Shown: positions 25,405 through 30,820 of the stretch, one piece after another
Numbering within the stretch: the first letter of the stretch is position 1
Layout: each line of letters starts with the position of its first letter
IMG/VR virus record: IMGVR_UViG_3300036859_000361
Span: 1 to 32,436 of that record
Strand: one strand, 5' to 3'
Length of the DNA stretch: 32,436 bases
From: a virus
Program-made: the position numbers and the translations under genes
The notes under the pieces: generated by a model
Told to the model about the DNA's origin: nothing
Seen by the model: only the letters and a program-made list of their open reading frames with translations
Databases searched by the model: none

Positions 25405-25418
25405 GTCGCGCCCGTCAA
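25390..25418 (-). promoter_or_regulatory. Sigma70-type promoter upstream of the terminase-structural operon
   Basis: On the minus strand: TTGACG (plus 25413-25418), a 17-base spacer, then TATTTT (plus 25390-25395). This puts the start near 25383 and the small-terminase ATG about 20 bases further. It is the best promoter match on the minus strand and would drive the long head and tail transcript. Confidence 0.55.
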
Positions 25419-25422
25419 CGGG

Positions 25423-25554
25423 TTACTGGCGAGGCGGGGGGTCGGACGAGCGTAGTTGGCGCACCAGATCGGCCACGAGCAGCGCGCCGAGCAGGAACGG
25501 CACGAGGTGCAGAACCACGGTCACAGCGGTGACGGTTGCAACCGGCGTGCTCAC
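25423..25554 (-). CDS. Single-span membrane mini-protein, 43 aa
   Basis: GTG at 25554 overlaps the TGA of the gene upstream. The product, MSTPVATVTAVTVVLHLVPF then LLGALLVADLVRQLRSSDPP, has one hydrophobic span (residues about 8-30) with a positive, Pro-rich C-terminus. It could be a holin-like or membrane-anchoring peptide; no partner endolysin is visible in the window, so a lysis role is not supported by neighbours. Its length matches another single-span ORF on the plus strand at 28582-28713. Confidence 0.5.
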   Translation of the reverse strand: MSTPVATVTAVTVVLHLVPFLLGALLVADLVRQLRSSDPPPRQ

Positions 25555-25745
25555 TCGTCGCAGGCGTCCCGGAGCTGCTGCACGCGGGGGTCCTCGACGT
25601 AGGCGACGTAGCGGCGGTCGGCCGTCAGAAGCTGCGGAAGCGGGTGGCCGAGCGGCCCGAGAGGCGACGTCGGCCGGTCGACGGTCAGCGGGCCCGGTTC
25701 GAACCAGTCCGCGTGGTCGATGACGTACTCCTCGTCGCTCAGCAT
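25551..25745 (-). CDS. Hypothetical acidic protein, 64 aa
   Basis: Not recognised. MLSDEEYVIDHADWFEPGPL ... ADRRYVAYVEDPRVQQLRDA is acidic, with a proline-rich centre and a C-terminal helix. Its ATG (25745) overlaps the end of the capsid-like gene by seven bases, and its stop overlaps the next GTG. Coupled translation with both neighbours suggests a shared function. Confidence 0.5.
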   Translation of the reverse strand: MLSDEEYVIDHADWFEPGPLTVDRPTSPLGPLGHPLPQLLTADRRYVAYVEDPRVQQLRDACDE

Positions 25746-26233
25746 GTGGCACTCCGATTGCTCAGTCGGGGGGTGCCCCCCGGCAACCCACGTTTTCCGT
25801 CCGCTTCCGCTACACCACCTGTCAGCCGCCGGACTCTACGGGTCCGGCGACCTCCCCGCAGCAAATGCCGTTCCTCTTGGCGACGGAACCCCTCCGCGAT
25901 GGCGGCCAACTCGCGGTTCCAGGCGTCGACGAACGCGCCCGGCGTGTGCCGCGAGGCCTCGATGACGGGCCCGCTGATGCGGATGCGGGCGTAGAGCTGG
26001 CGGAACGGGACCTGGACCACCGTGAAGGGGTCCAGAGTCCCGTAATCCACGCCGGCCAAGACCGGCTGCGCCAACTCGATGGCGGGGGCGACGGCGAGGG
26101 TCAGGCCAGCCGCGGCGCCCAGGAACAGGAACCGCCGGCGCGAAATTGCATTTGTTTGGTGCAGTTTCGGGCAGTGTTCCATGTGGAACATCCCGCACCG
26201 GGCGCACGGCTCTACAGTGGGCCCATGACTCAC
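25739..26233 (-). CDS. Twin-arginine-like leader fused to a partial HK97 capsid module, 164 aa
   Basis: Start chosen at the GTG at 26233, which overlaps the upstream TGA (GTGA). Residues 10-25 hold CxxC and HxxHC (EPCARCGMFHMEHCPKLH). Residues 31-60 form a twin-arginine-like leader: SRRRFLFLG then AAAGLTLAVAPA, ending LAG. Residues 73-127 (VQVPFRQLYARIRISGPVIE, GAFVDAWNRELAAIAEGFRR) align with the capsid protein of this same phage: from R78/R120 to L124/L166, 18 of 47 columns are identical without a gap (my hand count). That is the E-loop strand and spine helix. Nothing of the P- or A-domain follows, only an Arg-rich tail. Inferred: a capsid-derived piece that may act at a membrane or in assembly; it may also be a decayed gene. 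Confidence 0.6.
   Translation of the reverse strand: MSHGPTVEPCARCGMFHMEHCPKLHQTNAISRRRFLFLGAAAGLTLAVAPAIELAQPVLAGVDYGTLDPFTVVQVPFRQLYARIRISGPVIEASRHTPGAFVDAWNRELAAIAEGFRRQEERHLLRGGRRTRRVRRLTGGVAEADGKRGLPGGTPRLSNRSATC
25767..25782. other. GC hairpin inside the 3' end of the capsid-like gene
   Basis: CGGGGGG (25767-25773), TG, CCCCCCG (25776-25782), in the region that encodes the Arg/Gly tail. It may mark a region that was once noncoding or a terminator within the small-gene operon. Confidence 0.35.
25827..25849. other. 8-bp stem hairpin in the capsid-like gene
   Basis: CGCCGGAC (25827-25834), seven-base loop TCTACGG, GTCCGGCG (25842-25849). It lies just after the last codons that align with the capsid protein, so it roughly marks where the similarity stops. 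Confidence 0.35.
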
Positions 26234-26772
26234 GGCAGAACCTCGAACGGGACCGTCACCGGGTGGAGCTCGTCCCAACCGTGGCGGTCGTCGTGACGCG
26301 AGATGCCGCAGGCCAGGACGCGCTGACCCTTGCGGGGCGGGGCGATTGGCAGCTGCGGAATCACCTCTGCCACGAGGAGTCGGCCGGCGCCATCGTCGAG
26401 CGTGATGTGCCAGTCGCCGTCCTCCTGGCGGCGGACGTAGGTGACACGGCCCTGGACGCAGCTATTGGCGTGCGTGCGGACCTTCGCAAACGCCGTGAGC
26501 GTGTAGTCGGCGGGGAGCTGCGGGCCTGCCGCCAGCAGGTGCGTCCCGAGCAGCCACCAGAAGGCGGCGACGGCCAGGAGCCCGAGGACGAGCAGGACGA
26601 GCAGCCGGCGGACGTTCGGCGGCACAGCTTCCGCCGGCGTTAGGGGTTCGTCCCGGACGAACACCATCGCGCAGGGGCCTGAGTGGTGGCGCGGCCGGAT
26701 GCAGGTGTAGCCGATCGCCCGGTCGTAGGGGGTCTGGTCGCGGCCGCACGCGCCCTCGGCCGGCAGTTTCAC
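26230..26772 (-). CDS. Membrane-anchored protein with OB-like domain, 180 aa
   Basis: Start set at the GTG at 26772, which overlaps the previous TGA. Order: Cys-rich N-terminus (GACGRDQTPYDRAIGYTC, HHSGPCAM), a single membrane span VRRLLVLLVLGLLAVAAFWW near residues 74-95, then a beta-barrel-like domain (NSCVQGRVTYVRRQEDGDWH, LVAEVIPQLP, KGQRVLACGISRHDDRHGW, ELHPVTVPFEVLP). The pattern 'G.VTYV....DGD.HI.L.D......AEIIPQ.P......G..V...G..R.D..H.W.E.HPV' is a recurring OB/SH3-like domain of unknown role found in bacterial and phage proteins. A Cys pair (NSC, LACG) would be outside if the N-terminus is inside. Confidence 0.55.
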   Translation of the reverse strand: MKLPAEGACGRDQTPYDRAIGYTCIRPRHHSGPCAMVFVRDEPLTPAEAVPPNVRRLLVLLVLGLLAVAAFWWLLGTHLLAAGPQLPADYTLTAFAKVRTHANSCVQGRVTYVRRQEDGDWHITLDDGAGRLLVAEVIPQLPIAPPRKGQRVLACGISRHDDRHGWDELHPVTVPFEVLP

Positions 26773-26930
26773 CGGCGCCCCCGCAACCACAGCCGCAGGC
26801 CGTTGACGCGCGGCGCCGGGTTCTCGAGCGTGGCGGCGGCTTCTCGGCGCTCGTGCCGGTTCCACACGCGCACGTTCCGGCGATAGAGCCGGCCCGGGCC
26901 GAACCGCTGGCGGAAGCTACGAAGCTGCAC
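26769..26930 (-). CDS. Small basic protein, 53 aa
   Basis: Not recognised. A GTG at 26930 gives MQLRSFRQRFGPGRLYRRNV then RVWNRHERREAAATLENPAP and a basic end RLWLRGRR. It overlaps the end of the zinc-ribbon gene by 14 bases and its stop by GTGA with the next gene. The strong positive charge could allow nucleic-acid binding. The ribosome site is weak, so the start is not certain. Confidence 0.4.
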   Translation of the reverse strand: MQLRSFRQRFGPGRLYRRNVRVWNRHERREAAATLENPAPRVNGLRLWLRGRR

Positions 26931-27117
26931 GGTCTGGAGACGGCTGCACGCAGCCACAGGTCCGGGTCCGGTGGAGCACGCCCGGTGTGGGGGTCTTGTC
27001 CCGCCAGCTGCGGCTGCAGTCCGGGCAGGTGTTCCAGGTGTCGTGGGGGGTTGCGCTGCGCGCCATGTCCTCGGACACGACGTCGCCAGCGCGCGAAAAG
27101 ACAGACGACTCAACCAC
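26917..27117 (-). CDS. Zinc-ribbon mini-protein, 66 aa
   Basis: GTG at 27117 with GAGGAGG six bases before it, one of the best ribosome sites in the window, and the first gene of the leftward unit. MVESSVFSRAGDVVSEDMAR is followed by NTCPDCSRSWRDKTPTPG and RTRTCGCVQPSP: CPDC plus CGC, a likely zinc ribbon. A 14-mer copy codes for QPSP near the end. Function unknown; regulatory or protein-binding roles are common for such proteins. Confidence 0.55.
   Translation of the reverse strand: MVESSVFSRAGDVVSEDMARSATPHDTWNTCPDCSRSWRDKTPTPGVLHRTRTCGCVQPSPDRAAS
26935..26948. repeat. 14-mer copy 14
   Basis: TGGAGACGGCTGCA, 13 of 14. Zinc-ribbon gene, codes QPSP, again starting with CAG. Confidence 0.6.
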
Positions 27118-27363
27118 CGAAAACCTCCTCAGGGGAAAGGAGTTACGAGGAACGGCCGGTCGGCACCCTGGCCGGGTTCAAGACGGGAGCCAAGAAACCC
27201 GACGCCCGCCCGACCGTCCCGCGCCGTGAGCTTACCGCATGGCCCACCTCCGCGCAACCGCCCAGCTGTTCCAGGAACGCGGGGGAGTCTACACCCAACC
27301 CGCCAGGCCCGCAAGGACCCGCCGCGGGGCCCACCCGCCGGCCTCACGCGCGCGCGCGTAGGG

Positions 27364-27375
27364 GTAAGTACTTAC
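27364..27375. promoter_or_regulatory. Perfect 12-bp palindrome GTAAGTACTTAC
   Basis: GTAAGTACTTAC reads the same on both strands and is AT-rich in a GC-rich phage. It is followed by the A/G-rich GAACA block. It suits a dimeric DNA-binding protein; the protein is unknown. Confidence 0.45.
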
Positions 27376-27392
27376 TACCGGGTAGATCCCCG

Positions 27393-27425
27393 GAACAAGA
27401 ACAAGAACAGAACACGAACAGAACA
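27393..27425. repeat. Six GAACA iterations
   Basis: GAACA begins at 27393, 27399, 27405, 27410, 27416 and 27421, at 5-6 base steps, giving a purine-rich plus strand. Short iterated words beside dyads are seen at origins and control regions, but no initiator gene lies nearby, so an origin is only possible. Confidence 0.4.
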
Positions 27426-27431
27426 GATCTG

Positions 27432-27474
27432 GGGGGATACTATCCCCCATCGAAGGGGCATGCTATCCCCCATC
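27432..27474. promoter_or_regulatory. Tandem related dyads (operator candidates)
   Basis: Dyad one is GGGGGATA-C-TATCCCCC (27432-27448), perfect 8-bp arms. Dyad two is AGGGGCATGCTATCCCCC (27454-27471). Both end CTATCCCCCATC, repeated 23 bases apart, about two helical turns. A third partial copy, CCATCCCCCATCC, lies at 27475-27487. This spacing fits cooperative binding of a repressor or activator. Confidence 0.5.
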
Positions 27475-27789
27475 CCATCCCCCATCCAATCTGACGGCCC
27501 AACGCTCATACCCACACGTCCACCCACGAACCCGAACGCACGGCCAGGAAAGACCCCGGAACGAGCTGAACCCAACGCCCGACTCCACACCACTCCACCT
27601 GAGCCCCTTTCCTCGTTTTCGGTAAGAAATTCGGGCTCGACGACCCCCCCTGCCCCCCGGCCGATGGGACCCGTGCCAAGCGCGGTGTCCCCCCCTGGCC
27701 GGGGCTGCTCGACGCCATGCCAACCGCCCGCAATCGAGCTGCCACTTGACCACGCGGGCCGATTGCGTGCCAAGTTCTAAGCCTCGACA

Positions 27790-27805
27790 CCCCAACATCT
27801 TGGGG
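27790..27805. other. Small hairpin
   Basis: CCCCAA (27790-27795), loop CATC, TTGGGG (27800-27805), flanked by two CTCGAC words (near 27784 and 27813). May be a weak terminator or protein-binding site in the control region. Confidence 0.3.
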
Positions 27806-28011
27806 GCGAAAGCTCGACGCATCGACCAGGGCGAAACGTGGCCAAATCCCTGGGGTTATGGGGTGGGTCTGATAATGGGTATTTCGTTAACTCGGGGCCG
27901 AGGCCGACCAGGTGGGCGCATCGCCTGGGCGGGGAGCAGGGGCACGAGCTGACCAACGGAGGCGAAGGCGCACACGCTGCACACCCCATGATTACGGGGG
28001 TTCGTCGGGGG

Positions 28012-28041
28012 TTGACTTGACCAAGCGAAAGCCTGTAGTCT
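28012..28041 (+). promoter_or_regulatory. Promoter candidate for the rightward genes
   Basis: TTGACT (28012-28017), 18-base spacer, TAGTCT (28036-28041), followed about 47 bases later by the first GTG of the rightward group. The -35 box is good and the -10 box moderate. It overlaps a TTGACCAAG word found again near 32350. Confidence 0.4.
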
Positions 28042-28068
28042 GCCGTTCCCCCGGCGTGTCAACCGGGC

Positions 28069-28080
28069 GGAGACGGGAGC
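28069..28080 (+). promoter_or_regulatory. Ribosome-binding leader GGAGACGGGAGC
   Basis: Seven bases separate it from the GTG at 28088. The same word (GAGACGGGAGC core) recurs before 28899, 29377 (one-base variant) and 30817. Confidence 0.6.
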
Positions 28081-28087
28081 GTGCAGC

Positions 28088-28585
28088 GTGAGCAACAACA
28101 ACGGGCGGGCGCGTGATGGGTCTGGACCGGGTTTGACGGGTTCTTCCGACCTGGTGGCGGAGCTGGTGAGGGTGGCCAGGACGGGCGCAGAGCTGCTGAG
28201 GGATGCGGGGGTAGGCTGCGAGTCGCCCGGCGTGGCGCTGCGCGCCTATGACCAACCAGGGGGCGCGGCGCGGGTGCTGCCGTTCGGGCCGGTCGTGGCG
28301 CGGCAGATGGCTGTCTCCCGGCTGAGCGCGGCCAGTGATGACGCGGCGGAGCTGGCGGCGGGGTTCGGGGAGGACGCGGCGCTGTGGGTCAACGTGTGGG
28401 CACCTGACCAGGCGGGCCGGTGCGCCCGGATGGCGGTCCGGTGCGCGGAGCAGTGCAGACGGCTGCGGGAGCTGGCCGAGGCCATCCAGGAGGCGACAGA
28501 CGCGCCGCTGTGCGGGCGCTGCGGCCAGGCGGAAGCGGAGGCGGGCGGGCTCTGCCTGCGCTGCGCGGCGGGGGGTGCGCTGTGA
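28088..28585 (+). CDS. Protein with C-terminal zinc ribbon, 165 aa
   Basis: GTG start, first gene of the rightward unit. An N-terminal low-complexity part precedes helices SSDLVAELVRVARTGAELLR and DAAELAAGFGEDAALWVNVW. A long helix (RCARMAVRCAEQCRRLRELA) leads into CGRCGQAEAEAGGLCLRC, a zinc ribbon with CxxC pairs 15 residues apart. The whole layout, helical bundle plus zinc tail, suggests a nucleic-acid or protein binder; no family recognised. The 14-mer at 28454-28467 lies in the helix (CRRL frame). Stop overlaps the next GTG. Confidence 0.6.
   Translation: MSNNNGRARDGSGPGLTGSSDLVAELVRVARTGAELLRDAGVGCESPGVALRAYDQPGGAARVLPFGPVVARQMAVSRLSAASDDAAELAAGFGEDAALWVNVWAPDQAGRCARMAVRCAEQCRRLRELAEAIQEATDAPLCGRCGQAEAEAGGLCLRCAAGGAL
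28454..28467. repeat. 14-mer copy 15
   Basis: TGCAGACGGCTGCG, 13 of 14. Plus-strand gene, read as CRRL, a different frame from the minus-strand copies. Confidence 0.65.
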
Positions 28586-28713
28586 CGCGGCGGGACGCGG
28601 TGCGGCGACGGCGGCGGGCGGCGACCCTGACCCCGGACGGCGGCGCGGGGCTGTGGCTGCTGGCCTTTATCGGGCTGGTCCTGCTGGCGCTGGCCTCGAT
28701 GGGGGGCCGGTGA
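28582..28713 (+). CDS. Single-span membrane mini-protein, 43 aa
   Basis: GTG at 28582 overlaps the previous TGA. MTRRDAVRRRRRAATLTPDG is followed by a span GLWLLAFIGLVLLALASM. The Arg-rich N-terminus and single helix would place the C-terminus outside (positive-inside rule). Holin-like or anchor functions are possible. Same length and coupling as the minus-strand protein at 25423-25554. Confidence 0.5.
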   Translation: MTRRDAVRRRRRAATLTPDGGAGLWLLAFIGLVLLALASMGGR

Positions 28714-28758
28714 TGGCGGCCAAGCGCCCCACCGATTGACACGGCGCCCGCGTCACCC

Positions 28759-28902
28759 TTGCGGGACCTGGCCGTGTTGCTCTCTCAGGACGGCGGCGCG
28801 CTGCGGGACGCGCTGCCGTTCACGCTCACACGCCAAGACGCCCGGCGGCGTGAACCTGAGCCCCAACAGCCGGGCCTATTTCGAGACGGGAGCACAGAGT
28901 GA
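28759..28902 (+). CDS. Short hypothetical protein, 47 aa (start uncertain)
   Basis: Reading resumes in the same frame as the membrane mini-protein after its stop. TTG at 28759 gives MRDLAVLLSQDGGALRDALP, GTG at 28774 gives a shorter 42-residue form; neither has a good ribosome site. The protein-like helix LRDLAVLLSQDGGALRDALP, then FTLTRQDARRREPEPQQPGL, and a stop that overlaps the next GTG (GTGA) argue for a real gene. An eight-codon ATG frame (28713-28739) between the two could regulate it. Confidence 0.4.
   Translation: MRDLAVLLSQDGGALRDALPFTLTRQDARRREPEPQQPGLFRDGSTE
28883..28893 (+). promoter_or_regulatory. Ribosome-binding leader GAGACGGGAGC
   Basis: Five bases before the GTG at 28899, inside the end of the short gene before it. 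Confidence 0.55.
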
Positions 28903-29237
28903 TTATCAAGATTCTGCCAAACGACAAGGGCAACCCTCCGGGCAAGCTGGCGGACGCGGAGCTGCACTTTACGGACGGGCCGCTGGCGGGCCTGAAGCTG
29001 ATCGGGTTCTCGATATGGGAGCGCAGGACGGGCGGCGGGCGCAACGTCACATTCCCCGCGCGCCAGTACAGCGTGAACGGGGAGCGCCGCTCATTCGCGC
29101 TGCTGCGGCCGCTGACCGACACCGCCGCGCAGAACGGCGTCCGCGATCTGATTCTCCAGGCCTACGACGCGCACGAGGCCGCCGCCGCGACCGTTGACCA
29201 GGGGAGCGCCGCTCATTCGCGCTGCTGCGGCCGCTGA
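28899..29237 (+). CDS. SpoVG-like small protein, 112 aa, with altered C-terminus
   Basis: GTG start. MIIKILPNDKGNPPGKLADA then ELHFTDGPLAGLKLIGFSIW, RNVTFPARQYSVNGERRSFA, and a C-terminal helix NGVRDLILQAYDAHEAAA. The order (strand, '-GLKLIGFSIW', '-FPARQ', then 'RDLILQAYD' helix) follows the SpoVG fold, an RNA/DNA-binding regulator family seen in bacteria and phages; this is my pattern comparison. The last 13 residues (DQGSAAHSRCCGR) are translated from a second copy of an upstream 45-base segment in another frame, so the natural C-terminus has been replaced. Confidence 0.6.
   Translation: MIIKILPNDKGNPPGKLADAELHFTDGPLAGLKLIGFSIWERRTGGGRNVTFPARQYSVNGERRSFALLRPLTDTAAQNGVRDLILQAYDAHEAAAATVDQGSAAHSRCCGR
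29079..29123 (+). repeat. 45-base direct repeat, copy 1
   Basis: Starts GGGGAGCGCCGCTC and ends GACCGACACC, inside the SpoVG-like gene, where it encodes ERRSFALLRPLTDT. An identical copy lies 122 bases downstream (29201-29245). Confidence 0.9.
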
Positions 29238-29245
29238 CCGACACC
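29201..29245 (+). repeat. 45-base direct repeat, copy 2
   Basis: Identical to 29079-29123. Because 122 is not a multiple of three, it is read in a different frame and ends the SpoVG-like protein early (TGA at 29235-29237). Only these 45 bases are shared; flanks differ. Confidence 0.9.
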
Positions 29246-29305
29246 AGGACGGCGGCCTGTTTGTGGAAGGAGGCACCAGCACAGCACACGCCAGCTAGAC
29301 AACCA

Positions 29306-29351
29306 GCGGCCGCCGGCGACACGGCCCGACCCTGAGCCCGCCGGCGGCCGC
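29306..29351. terminator. 13-bp GC inverted repeat before the 330-aa gene
   Basis: GCGGCCGCCGGCG (29306-29318) and CGCCGGCGGCCGC (29339-29351) around a 20-base loop, followed by GCCTTTC. It ends the first rightward group and lies just upstream of a strong ribosome leader. Terminator or attenuator; the short T-run makes termination uncertain. Confidence 0.45.
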
Positions 29352-29358
29352 GCCTTTC

Positions 29359-29369
29359 AAGATGGGAGC
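29359..29369 (+). promoter_or_regulatory. Ribosome-binding leader AAGATGGGAGC
   Basis: Seven bases before the GTG at 29377; one central base differs from the other leaders. Confidence 0.5.
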
Positions 29370-29376
29370 GTGAGAC

Positions 29377-30369
29377 GTGACGACATTCGATTACGCGGCC
29401 GCCTGGCGCAAGCTGGCCCGGCCCGCCTTCAACGAGCTGCCCCCCGAGGTTCACGCGCTGCTGGCGCGCGTGGCCACCGAAGCCCGCGAGCAACGCCAGC
29501 TCCCGGACCTACAGCTGCAGTGGCCCAACGACGGGGACGCGCTGCTGCATGCCTTCGACGCGCTGCCGGATGATGTCCTGGCCTGGGCGGCGCGCGTCGT
29601 CTACTTCACCGGCCACTGGTGGCCCGCCAACGGGCGCGGCGTCGAGCTGCCCGGCCGCGCGTGGGGCAATCACTGGACGTTCAGCGCCTACGCCGACCAG
29701 GTGCTACGCGAACGGCTGAAGCTCTCGACCAACCCGAGCGGCAGCGGCTATCCGGGGCTGTCCTTCCAGGTGCATGAGGGCGCGATCCGGCTGTGCTACT
29801 CGTCGCGGGATATGTGGACCTGGCACGAGGTAGCGCCCGCCACCCCCGAGGGGCGGAAGCTGGCCGAGGAGCTGCGCGAGAAGGTGCGCGCCGCGCTGCC
29901 GGGCGAGGCCTCGAACAAGCGCCGCACGTCCGAGGTAGACGCGGCCGCGTGGCGCGCGTTCGAGAACCTGAAAGGCAACCACGTTGCCCCAGGGGCCTGG
30001 CGTGAGTGGTTGGGCGGCGTGGCGGATCGCTTCATGGTCGCGGAGGGCGACCAGGAGCCCGACCCGGACGCGCCGCCGCGGGACGTGGAAGCCGAGAAGC
30101 GCGCCGCGATCGAGGCGGAGCGGGCGCGCGTGGCGAAGGCGATCGCCAAGCTCGAGACGGAGCGCGACGGCCGGATCTGGTGGATGGAGCGCGGCATACC
30201 CACGGACAACTTGATTTACTACGACCACAAGCCGCTATGGTGCTTCGGGTGGCGGCATCCAGTCGGGCCGGAGCTGCTGGCGCGCATCCTCGACGTGATC
30301 AGCGAGTTCGGCCAGCCCTACCAAATCAAGACGACGGACGGGCGCAGCCTCGAAGGGAACATCGGGTGA
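29377..30369 (+). CDS. Hypothetical protein, 330 aa
   Basis: Not recognised. GTG start, first gene of the second rightward group. The order: helical N-terminus (YAAAWRKLARPAFNELPPEV), a Trp-rich core (VLAWAARVVYFTGHWWPANG, AWGNHWTFSAYADQVLRERL), a beta part (GYPGLSFQVHEGAIRLCYSS, MWTWHEVAPATPEGRKLAEE), a long coiled helix (EAEKRAAIEAERARVAKAIA) and a C-terminal region with PLWCFGWRHPVGPELLARIL. Similar Trp-rich proteins with this order occur in accessory parts of environmental phages. No catalytic motif is clear. Confidence 0.55.
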   Translation: MTTFDYAAAWRKLARPAFNELPPEVHALLARVATEAREQRQLPDLQLQWPNDGDALLHAFDALPDDVLAWAARVVYFTGHWWPANGRGVELPGRAWGNHWTFSAYADQVLRERLKLSTNPSGSGYPGLSFQVHEGAIRLCYSSRDMWTWHEVAPATPEGRKLAEELREKVRAALPGEASNKRRTSEVDAAAWRAFENLKGNHVAPGAWREWLGGVADRFMVAEGDQEPDPDAPPRDVEAEKRAAIEAERARVAKAIAKLETERDGRIWWMERGIPTDNLIYYDHKPLWCFGWRHPVGPELLARILDVISEFGQPYQIKTTDGRSLEGNIG

Positions 30370-30668
30370 TGCGCTGCCCACAATGCGGCGGCGCGGTCGA
30401 GCGCGTGCTGGCCGTTGATGGCGGCTGCATCGAGGAAACCGTATGGACGAAGGGCGGACTACGGCGCAAGGTCCGCCCCGCGTCCTACTACGCCTGCACC
30501 GCGTGCGAGTGGTGCAGCGAGCTGGCCCCGCCTGAACCCGAGCCCCACCCGGACACCGACGAGCACAGGGCGGGCTGCGTCGAGTGCATGCGGGAGTGGG
30601 ACGCGCACGAGCAATCGGACGGCCGACGCTGCCCCGATTGCGGCGGGGAATCGTGCATCTGTTCTTGA
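30369..30668 (+). CDS. Multi-zinc-ribbon protein, 99 aa
   Basis: ATG at 30369 overlaps the previous TGA. Four Cys clusters: MRCPQCGGAVERV, YYACTACEWCSE, GCVECMREWD and RRCPDCGGESCIC. These are the spacings of two or more zinc ribbons, linked by an acidic Pro-rich stretch (PEPEPHPDTDEH). Such proteins in phages often bind nucleic acids or host polymerase; the target is unknown. Confidence 0.6.
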   Translation: MRCPQCGGAVERVLAVDGGCIEETVWTKGGLRRKVRPASYYACTACEWCSELAPPEPEPHPDTDEHRAGCVECMREWDAHEQSDGRRCPDCGGESCICS

Positions 30669-30820
30669 AGAATCTGCGGGTCCGGTGGCGCGAACGCCGG
30701 GCCCGCGAACGTCACGCGGGCGAAGTGGTGGCCGCCCTGGGCCGCCTGGTCGAGCCGCAGCGCGCCGCCCGCATTCGGCGGCTTTGGAGTCATCAACGGA
30801 GACGGGAGCGAACACGATGA
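30653..30820 (+). CDS. Small basic protein, 55 aa
   Basis: GTG at 30653 overlaps the zinc-ribbon gene's end; its own stop overlaps the next ATG (ATGA at 30817-30820). The product, HLFLKNLRVRWRERRARERH, AGEVVAALGRLVEPQRAARI, is very basic and helical. The leader for the next gene lies inside its 3' end. May bind nucleic acid; not recognised. Confidence 0.4.
   Translation: MHLFLKNLRVRWRERRARERHAGEVVAALGRLVEPQRAARIRRLWSHQRRRERTR
30798..30809 (+). promoter_or_regulatory. Ribosome-binding leader GGAGACGGGAGC
   Basis: Seven bases before the ATG at 30817, in the coding part of the 55-aa gene. Confidence 0.6.

Larger units (their letters stand above)
27118..28087. other. Divergent noncoding control region
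   Basis: About 970 bases between the first leftward and first rightward gene. Open frames exist on both strands but have no ribosome site, low-complexity translations and no recognisable family. The region holds an alternating CG tract (27348-27357), a perfect palindrome (27364-27375), six GAACA words (27393-27425), two related dyads (27432-27474), an AT-rich island with GATAAT (27871-27876), a small hairpin (27790-27805) and a promoter candidate (28012-28041). Divergent transcription, and possibly replication control, starts here. Confidence 0.6.

Noticed and set aside
26971-27780. Plus-strand open frame of 269 codons, and a 132-codon minus-strand frame at 27375-27773
   Set aside because: No ribosome site, Pro/Arg low-complexity translation, and both cover the dyads and iterons of the control region.
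27871-27876. GATAAT as a -10 box of a second rightward promoter
   Set aside because: No -35-like hexamer at 16-18 bases upstream (CCCTGG is there).
28713-28739. Eight-codon ATG frame (MAAKRPTD)
   Set aside because: Too short to support as a gene; mentioned only as a possible leader.
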